The notes under the pieces: generated by a model | The model's database searches: none | Told to the model about the DNA's origin: nothing | What the model saw: only the letters and a program-made list of their open reading frames with translations | In this document: positions 1 through 64,000 of the stretch, one piece after another | Position numbering within the stretch: the first letter of the stretch is position 1 | How the letters are laid out: every line of letters starts with the position of its first letter | Translations under genes and position numbers: made by a program | From: Ahaetulla prasina | Lineage: Eukaryota; Chordata; Lepidosauria; Squamata; Colubridae | DNA length: 64,000 nt | Assembly: GCF_028640845.1 (NCBI RefSeq) | Contig: NC_080542.1 | Coordinates: forward strand, 63,439,064 to 63,503,063 | Reading direction: 5' to 3'

Positions 1-629
1 TAATGATATCTCACAATTTAAATCACCTGTAGTTATTCAATATCCAGAATTTTTTTTTCACCATCTTTTCAACTTGGTCATTTTCTACAATTGCTAAACA
101 TCTCAGGAAAGTTCATGATATAGGCATTTCTCACCCAAGGAGAATGGAGCTTTTTCTCTAAGTAATTAAAACATGACCTGGTCAATTGGACTCAAATGTT
201 CAATTATATTATAAAATTATTTTTCACTGTTTATTATAGTTCGATGAATCCTATGACTAAAATCATTCAACAAGTTCTAAAAATTCTATGGCTATTCAAT
301 GAATAACTACCATAAAATAAAACAACAACAAAATCTTTGATTTCTGAACTTTACCATAGTGCACAACAAGTTTTAATGCTTTTAACCCTCTAGTCAAGCT
401 TGATATGATGGCTGCTAACATTGTTAGACAAAAATCCATGTGCTTCTCAGTTACCCTAGAGGGATTGGAATTATTTTTAAAAACCTACAATTTTATTTCT
501 ATACATCTTGAATAATAATGGAATAACATATTTCCCAAGTTATAGAAATTGGATCAGATATTTATCAATAGGAAATTACCCATCTAATGTTGGTCTTAGA
601 TGAAGATGTTATATTGATAACAAGAATCT

Positions 630-882
630 TTAGGCTGCAGGAGTGATCATTTGAGTTATATATTGCCCCATAGTCTTTTTAATACTTTCTAAGCAATGTA
701 CAGAGTCAGCATATTGCCCTCAACAACCTGTGTCCTCATTTTACTGACCTTGGAAAGATGGAAGGCTGAATTAATCTTGAGCCCCATCAGGATTGATCTC
801 CAGACTGTGGGCAGAGTTTGTCTGCAATACTGTATTCTAACTACTAAGCCACCAGGACTTCTTTTACTTGGTGCCTGATGCA
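630..882 (-). repeat. tRNA-derived squamate SINE, truncated
   Basis: On the - strand the sequence has a tRNA-like head (gtcctggtggcttagtagtt near 860) and a body matching the better-preserved copy at 62808-63060, including the shared phrases cagccttccat and gtaaaatgag. The 3' tail is eroded. It abuts the protein relic to its right. Confidence 0.65.
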
Positions 883-3560
883 TCTTGGTACAATGTCCAA
901 CAACAACCAGTCAGCATTGATGGATTCCACTTGTCCTGATATATTGTTTTTCCATTGTGGCAATGTCCTGGTGAAACCTTTCATCATGTTCATCACTGAC
1001 TGAATCTAAATTTTCAGGGAATAAGTTCAAGTGTGAATGCAGAAAACGAATCTTCGGTGACATGTTGCCCTTCATGATATTATATATTGTAAGAAATTTG
1101 TCAACTGGTTGAATGTAGTTTGGTGCTCTGTAGTTGCCAAGGAAATCTTCAATGACATCCTTGAATGCTTTCCAGACAATTTTCTCTAACCCCACTAATA
1201 GATTTTCAAACCCCTTGTCACTCCTTGTCAAAAATTCCTTCTTTATCTTGTTATTCTTGAAATACCTTATCAAATAACAAAAACCTTTACCTTCATTACT
1301 TTCACAATTTTTTTCATCAGTCTTGAGTTTTATGTGAAGCTGGAAAATATCTTTATTGGGTCAACAAGTGATTCATGTGCCACGTTTTTCTTTCGAAAAG
1401 AATATTGAACCATATTCTTTTGGATTGGCCATTTCTTTTAATGTAATGTATCTGTCTTTTATGACTGTCTCATTCAAATACATAACAACATTATTTGCTA
1501 TATCAGAGCTTCATTCCAAGCAGCAGAGCTACTAGTTTGAGATCTCCACAGATATTCCATGTGTGCTTGGAGCAATGGATGTGTCTTAACAACAGTTCCA
1601 TGTTTTTATTTGTTTTTTCATGTGTATAGCCAACATTTACAAGGGTGTACTTTGCCACTGTGTAACAAGACAAATTTGAAATTTAACACTGATAACAAGA
1701 ATCCAGAGGCAAAGAAAGTATGCAAGAATGGAATAGCAGACTATTCCCCATAGAGAAAGTTGTGTGGGTGTGGGCACACAACATTTTTTTGAAAGGAACT
1801 TATGGCTGCCTTTATAATTAGAGGCAGAGGAAAATAGCAAGAATCGAATAGCTTTCTTGTGACTATTCCCATGAGGATTGATGTCGTTGGGACCACACAA
1901 CAGTTTTAGAAGAGATTTCTAAATGGTGTGTCTTTGGATTATTGATTTAAGAGGAGAATTCCTTACTTAAGAAGAACTCAGAGGCAAAGAAAGAAAGTAA
2001 GAATGAATAGTGGACTATTCCCATGGAGAAGGCGCTGCTGATGTAGTTACATGAAATTTTTTTGAAAGGAACTAATGGCTGCTTTTAGAGTTATGTTAAG
2101 AAATTTATTTTAGAAAATATTAATATCTATATTAAAATATGAGTGATAACTATGATAAAAATAATTGAGGTTTTGGGAAATGGAGGGAAAAATACTAGAA
2201 TAAATTGGGATAAGAGGGAAATGAGTGTTATTATATTGAAGAAAAAATTCTCTTTTTTTTGTTCTTACAAATAAGTAAGGTAATGAAAAGATTTGATAAA
2301 ACTTCTAATGAAACAATATTTTGGGGGATTAACTGGGGAAAATAATTAGTGATTACCCTTGCAAATGTTAAATTTTCTGTTTGATATTAAAATGGATTAG
2401 AAGGAAAACTTTAAATATATGTTATTGATTTAGAGGCAGACGAAGACGAAGGGAAGAATTAAATTATCTATGTGATTTCTGGGCAGTTTTAAGAAAGAGA
2501 TTTTAGATAGGATGACCTCTGATTAGTAATGTAGATATAAAGCTGAGATTTTAAAACGTCAATAGAATTTATTAATGATGTTGAAGGGAATTAAGCACAG
2601 GGACTAGACTTCATTTAAATTATTTCCTGAATGGATTGAATTTGATTTACTTCTATAATCAGATTGTGTGCAAATAAATAATTGAACTTAAAGAAGAAGA
2701 AGGAAAATACATTGTATTAGATTATAACTTGGGTGAAACTTGATATTTTTAAAGATGTACCTGACCAATAATTTGTTCACAATGATTCTTTTTTATTATG
2801 CTTGTAAAAATTTTTTTTTTAAAAAATGGCAAAAAAAAGAAGAAATTTAACACTGATGAATCAATACAGATACACCATTCTAGTAGGTCATTCTCACAAA
2901 TCACTACTCAAAATGATCAATCTCAGTTCAGAAAATGTCAAATTGCAAAAAAAAAAGTTAAATCTTCTTGGTGGCTTTAAATGATACACATTTTTATACC
3001 TGCAAATACCATCCTTGCAGTCTTAAACTCAGTAGTACTCCTTATGATTTTGATAAACCTAAGTCCCTAAGTCCCAACCAAGTTGCTTAATTCTGACTAT
3101 GTTATGAGATGAGACATATACAATTCAGAATGTGGATCACTGTCATTGTCTGTGCATAGCCAGTGCATTGCACGTCTTTGTCTGTTTCATCTAAGCTCCA
3201 TTTCTCTGATGGCTTTGGTACAAGCATATTGTTATTGTGTGTCATTGATGTCATTGCTGAAGGCAAATTTGGGTATTATTTGATTTCTTTACAGTCTCAT
3301 GTTTCATTCTGTTCTTGCCATATCATCAGGGCAACAAGCAGCATTGGCTTCCAAACTTTAATATTAGCAGCATATCTTGTACAACAAATATGAGGAACTC
3401 AGGACTTGTCTTGATCATCAATTGTCTTAATCATCAATATTACAAGCAAATCTTTTGCTTTTGTAAAAGTCCAGTCATGGTGCATCTTTGAGCTTTTAAG
3501 TGTTTAACTGTATATTCACCACAAATATAGCAGAACCTATTATGGCTGTTCCAACATACC
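880..3560 (-). pseudogene. Decayed repeat-borne protein (SDEHxERFHQD family)
   Basis: Two separated stretches read as one decayed protein on the - strand. The N-terminal part (about 3160-3560) gives NRFCYICGEYTVKHL, then, across stops, DQDKS-VPHICC and YPNLPSAM. The C-terminal part (911-1273) gives DFLGNYRAPNY, GNMSPKIRFLHSHL and NLFPENLDSVSDEHDERFHQ, and the same frame continues past a stop to 883. I recognise these motifs from a protein family found in many copies in arthropod and other animal genomes, but I cannot name it. Multicopy behaviour suggests a mobile element. The gap between the parts is longer than expected, so something was inserted. Not functional. Confidence 0.55.
1705..2092 (+). 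repeat. Degenerate three-unit tandem repeat
   Basis: Units begin near 1705, 1820 and 1980 with agaggcaaag or agaggcagag, followed by caagaat or taagaat and gactattccc. The first and third also share ttttttgaaaggaact and atggctgc. The units are 115-160 bp and diverged, and a possible fourth start (agaggcagacgaag) occurs near 2430. Confidence 0.6.
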
Positions 3561-4546
3561 AAGACATTCCTACTAAAAAACCCTGCTTTTTGAAGCTTTC
3601 CAGATAGCATCCATTCAGCCTAAGCATGTCTAGGCATGTATGTTTCACAAATAGTTATGCAGTACGCCCTGAGTGCTTGCCTGGACATGTATGAGCTACA
3701 GAAAACATCTTTTAATGCAAGTGAAAATTAGTAAAAAAAGTATATATAAGAAGAAATTGCAAAAATAGTTACCAAAAATCTGTAAGATACACCAAAAGTG
3801 TTCAGGAAGCAAAATCTTTACTGTCCAATGTTATCTGCTGGGCTCCTCAGCCCAACAATGCTGTAGCTTTGTGGCAACATCCTGCTTGCGGCATGTGGGA
3901 TCTACTATTGTCTTTTCTGGATTCCTAGGTAGAGAAGATGCTGTCAGCCTCTATTCATGACACCCTTTTGTTCTCTATTGGCTCAAGTAGCATGGCCATC
4001 TTCCACTTCTTCCCAGTAATCTTTTCTTTTGCCAGCCATAGCAAGATCATACTAAATTCTTGCAATCAGTTCTTGCAGCAGATAATCCAGTTAATGAATC
4101 AATACAAATTCTATACAGGCCTCCATTCCCCTGGTTCCAGTCCTAACAGTCACTCTAGTGATACTGGTGGTTCACTTAGAAAAACATTGCTTCTCACATA
4201 ATTTCTGCAGGATCTAGTCAATCGACATAGTACCCATAACCTGAAGCTATGGAAAACAGACCTCCATTTCCCTGTAGAAGCTTTCTAATAATCAGATCCT
4301 ACAGTCCTCAGTCTCCTCTTCCAATTATTTAAAAAAAAATCTGACTTAATATTTCAATGAGCTAACTGTCACATTCTTAATGTCACATTTCTAGATAAAT
4401 AAAATTTTATAGTCTCTTCTGAACTTGTTTCAAATTGTATTTAACTGCCAATTTCTTTTTTCCTTTCCTTTTTGTCCTCCTACCTTTACAATTAAAGCAC
4501 CACACATATGTACGAAAATCCAAATGTTAAAAGCAGTTCATAGAAT

Positions 4547-38787
<34,241 letters not shown>

Positions 38788-39090
38788 TACCAACTACCTC
38801 GCCTATAAAACAGCTGCCTTATCTTCAGGAGTTTCTACTATGGGCAATTTTATTTTTAAAAACTGAATTGATGCAATTTGGAATGCAAAATTTGCAAAGT
38901 ACTGTACCTGTAATTTATATTGACAGATTTTAAAACCAACTTTTTAATGCCTTTTCACCAGCTGCAACATGTTTTGTACCATTGATCTTTTGCAATAATG
39001 CAGTATGGTACACTTTTTGAACCTTGAATAAAGGATACTTGAACTTTGAATTCATATTGTATGTTGCCATCTTTAAATAAAGGCTTGCCT
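38788..39090 (+). other. EZH2: EZH2 3' UTR
   Basis: The sequence after the stop resembles the mammalian EZH2 3' UTR, for example AACAGCTGCCTTA near 38805 and the stretch CAATAATGCAGTATGGTACA near 38992. Polyadenylation signals AATAAA occur at 39027-39032 and 39076-39081. Cleavage just after one of them is inferred. Confidence 0.8.
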
Positions 39091-39878
39091 GAATGTATAA
39101 ATGTAAAAATATTTGAAAGTGTATTTTTTAACATGAGAAATCTGCTATAAATAATTTTAACAAAATAATTTTAACAAAACTTGAATCAAAAATACCTGTG
39201 AAAAAATTAATATTTTATTGATCCCATAAAGATCACCTTACCACAAGAGCAGTTTTAATGTTTGTCCAAATTAGTTTGCATGCTCATCGTCTTTACAGTG
39301 AATCTTACCAACACATGACGTGACAAGGGATGTTTTTACAACTAGTTTATCAGAGCCTGACATGCTTGATTTGGGCTGAGAAAGGACTGTTGATCCAAGG
39401 TTAGCTCTCTGGCTTCTATGCCTAGCCTTCTATAACTAGAACCTGCTTTTAGCTCAGTATCTTAATCATTATGTCCTCCTAACTTTTTTTTATATCAAGA
39501 ATTGCATGTTGTTAAACTTATTTTCTTTTGTCCTAGTGAACTTTATTCATCTTTTTACAGTGAACTATAAAAAGGTCTATAAATATAGCATGTGTGCTCA
39601 TCATGGCTGCTTCTGCTCTCCCCTCGCTCTTCAAAATGCTGTAGAAAAAAATCCTTATAATTAATAACAGCAGAAGCCATCTCGGAATAGTATTGAAATG
39701 TGTATAATTTACATAAGAACAGAATCCCTAATGAATAAGTCTGCAGATTGTGCCCATGTTAGAACCAATATTCCCACTATTTTAGATGTTAAATATGAGC
39801 ACACATAATATAATTTTCTGTCACCAAGAGTACTATTTAGCAATAAAGTGTAGATGAAATATTCTTACATGTGGGATA

Positions 39879-40241
39879 CAGGTAGTCCTCAACTTACTTA
39901 TAAGCAAGTTTGAACTTATACGTTTGAACTTATAACAGCACACTGAAAAAAATGACAAATACTTTTTTTAATACTTAACCATTGCGACATCACCATGGTC
40001 ACATGATCAAAATTGGCAACTGACTCATGGTTCGTGTCCCAGGGTCTTATGTTTCTGTAACCTAACAAAAAAGTCAGTGGGGAAGCCAGATTCACTTAAT
40101 ACCTGTGTTACTAACTTAACTGCAGTGACTTGCTTAATAACGGACAAGAAGAGTTGTAAAATTGGGCAAAATTAACTTAACAAATGTCCCATTTAGCAAC
40201 AGAAATGTTTGGCTCAATGACTGTAAACTGAGAATTACTTG
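39879..40241. mobile_element. TA-flanked miniature inverted-end element, copy 1
   Basis: Left end caggtagtcctcaacttac, right end the inverted ctgagaattacttg, each bounded by TA. Internal phrases such as cacatgatcaaaatt and gccagattcactta recur in the copy at 51863-52247. It lies between the convergent EZH2 and CUL1 ends. TA duplications suggest Tc1/mariner mobilisation. Confidence 0.7.
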
Positions 40242-40439
40242 TACTTAATTTTTCCTTCCCTCTGTTTCAAAGGAAACGGATCAAGACCGATTTGAGCTTT
40301 GTGAAGTTTTACTTGGTGGCACTGGAGATAATAATATTGAAAGCAAAACAGTACCCAGATCATCTGGCTTTCATATTCATTGCTCCTTTTATTTACATTT
40401 AAGAAAGATAAAGTCATGTAACTTAACAATAAACCAAAT

Positions 40440-40887
40440 GCAACTTGTACAGAAATTTTTAATTTTTTATTTATCGCACATTAAAAAATGAAACACACTA
40501 TACAAATGATTTTTCATAGCAGATTACACATGTGCCCAAATCAGATTCTCTCAAAAGTGCTGCCAACGTGTATAAGTGCTGTCTGGGGAAACAACTCTTC
40601 TTTGTATAGCCAATGTATTGATTTAAATGCAGTAGCATGCAATCTCCAGTGGAGAAGGTTTTAGATTTCATTCTGTTCTTAAATTAGATTAAATGGCATT
40701 GGTGTCCATATTTACAAACTTGAAATGTATCAATCCTGAGCAGGTCTGATGTAATTCTAGGACTGGCAGATGGTAGTCCTGGTCTTAGTTATAAAAATGG
40801 AGATCCAGACAGCAGCAGACCAACAAGTTTTATTCTCTTTCAAACTTGTTACAATTTAAGAGTGACACAGACAGCTGCTATAAATTG
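40440..40887 (-). other. CUL1: CUL1 3' UTR (inferred)
   Basis: This region lies downstream of the CUL1 stop. The first - strand AATAAA (TTTATT on +) is at 40466-40471, and a further one lies near 40386. The extent is inferred from these signals. Confidence 0.55.
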
Positions 40888-62602
<21,715 letters not shown>

Positions 62603-62807
62603 TCAGTTATTAACCCAAGAATTAGGAAGAGATTAAAATCTGAAAATATATTAAAATAATTAGCTCTAAATTTAAAACAATGCATCTAATCTCAGAGAGC
62701 AAATCTTCATTTTAATATTAAACTGTATTTTATAATCTATAACATAAAAATAAGAGATAATATAAAAATACAAAACTTATTTTTAAAAACTTGCAATTTG
62801 ATGATAA

Positions 62808-63060
62808 AGCCTCTGATGGCTCAGTAGACTAAGTCTGTCTGTTATTAACACAGCTGCTTGCAATTACTGCAAGTTCAAGTCCCACCAGGCCCAAGGTTGA
62901 CTCAGCCTTCCATCCTTTTAAGGTAGGTAAAATGAGAACCCAGATTGTTGGGGGCAATAAAAGTTGACTTTGTATATAATATACAAATGGATGAAGACTA
63001 TTGCTTAACACTGTGTAAGCCGCCCTGAGTCTTCGGAGAAGGGCGGGATATAAATTAAAA
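62808..63060 (+). repeat. tRNA-derived squamate SINE, near full length
   Basis: Head: gatggctcagtagactaag and gcaagttcaagtccc, the A- and B-box-like parts. Body: cagccttccatcc and gtaaaatgag. Tail: gccgccctgagtcttcgg, agaagggcgg, gatataaat and an A-rich end. The tail is shared with the LINE at 13652-13700. Confidence 0.85.
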
Positions 63061-63109
63061 AATAAAAATAAAAATGAATAGTATAATCAGAGCTAATAGT
63101 TTTCACAAG

Positions 63110-64000
63110 AATAGCATAGCATAGCATAGCATAGCATAGCATAAATAGAGTTGGAAGGGACCTTGGAGGTCTTCCAGTCCAACCCCCTGCTTAGGCAGGA
63201 TACCCTATACCACTTCAGACAAATGGTTATCCAATCTCTTCTTAAAAACTTCAAGTGTTGGAGCATTTACAACTTCTGGAAGTAAGTTTTTCCACTGATT
63301 AATTTTTCTAACTGTCAGGATATTTCTCCTTAGTTCCAAGTTGTTCTCTCCTTGGTTAGTTTTCACCCATTGCTTCTTGTTCTACCCTCAGGTGCTTTGG
63401 AGAATAGCTTGATTCCCTCTTCTTTACCCCGAGATATTGGAACACTGTTATGATGTCACCCCTAGTCCTTCTTTTCATTAGACAAGACATACCCAATTCC
63501 AGCAACCATTCTTTATACGTTTTAGCCTCCAGTCACCTAATCATCTTTTTTGCTCTTCTCTGCACTCTTTTCTAGAGTCTCAGCATCTTTTTTACATTGT
63601 GGTGACCAAAACTGGATGCAGTATTCCAAGTGTGGCCATAACAAAGCACTATAAAGTGGTATTAACACATCACGTGATCTTAATTCTATCCCTCTGTTTA
63701 TGCAGCCTAGAACTGTGTTGGCTTTTTTGGAAGCTGCAGCATACTGCTGGCTCATATTTAAGTGATTGCCCATTAAGTGACTCCAAGATCCCTCACACAG
63801 TTATTTCTATGGAGCAAGATATCACATATACTGTACTGGTGCATTTTGTTTTTCTTGCCTAAATGTAGAACCTTACTTTTTTTACCACTGAATTTCATTT
63901 TGTTAGATAGCACCCAATGTTCGTGTGTCAAGATCCTTCTGTATCTTAAACCTATCTTCTGGAGTGTTGGCTATTCCTTGGTGTTGTCTGCAAATTTGAT
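63110..64000 (-). mobile_element. CR1 LINE, 3' part, running off the window
   Basis: On the - strand the element ends in a (GCTAT)n tail (agcat units on + at 63112-63142). Internally the frame 63537-63773 reads SQQYAAASKKANTVLGCINR and PLYSALLWPHLEYC, the C-terminal reverse-transcriptase region of CR1. Upstream sequence to 64000 continues the CR1 ORF2 in broken frames. Confidence 0.9.

Noticed and set aside
689..883. Small frames on both strands
   Set aside because: They fall in a SINE copy and are not genes.

Overview
The window is a piece of a vertebrate, almost certainly squamate and probably snake, nuclear genome. It carries two well-conserved multi-exon genes in convergent orientation, EZH2 on the + strand and CUL1 on the - strand, with their stop codons about 2.1 kb apart. 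The repeats fit a squamate: tRNA-derived SINEs sharing a 3' tail with a LINE, CR1 and L1 LINEs, a DIRS element, and (AATAG)n tracts on CR1 3' ends, a pattern described for snakes. The EZH2-CUL1 neighbourhood is also syntenic in mammals.

Layout: 1-4826 is an EZH2 intron holding a decayed repeat-encoded protein of unknown name. EZH2 exons corresponding to about residue 210 through the stop (human numbering) lie between 4827 and 38787; the 5' exons are upstream of the window. The intron 7216-24018 (16.8 kb) is swollen by a hAT miniature element, an L1 (- strand) with a younger L2/CR1-type LINE nested in it, and a decayed DIRS-type retroelement. The introns from 24260 to 37357 hold further hAT elements with clear 8-bp duplications, a large head-to-head palindrome that looks like two Penelope-like element ends, a second copy of the L2/CR1-type LINE, and CR1 3' ends. 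The 3' UTR and poly(A) signals of EZH2 lie at about 38788-39090.

CUL1 runs from about 40440 (3' UTR end) upward on the - strand. Fourteen exons cover about residue 318 to the stop (40888-62541), including the exon with the neddylation lysine. Its introns hold a complete Tc1-like element with matching inverted ends, a mariner-like element with four terminal repeats in an inverted/direct arrangement, several TA-flanked miniature elements, a perfect 115-bp direct repeat and a CR1 copy running off the right edge.

Function: EZH2 is the H3K27 methyltransferase of PRC2 and CUL1 is the scaffold of SCF ubiquitin ligases. They are neighbours by synteny, and nothing here shows joint regulation. The observations most worth checking are an in-phase 90-bp candidate cassette exon in CUL1 (61235-61324), a hammerhead-ribozyme-like motif in the Penelope-like palindrome (27598-27631 and 28019-28052), and the inverted/direct repeat organisation of the mariner-like element. 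I found no undescribed multi-gene system.
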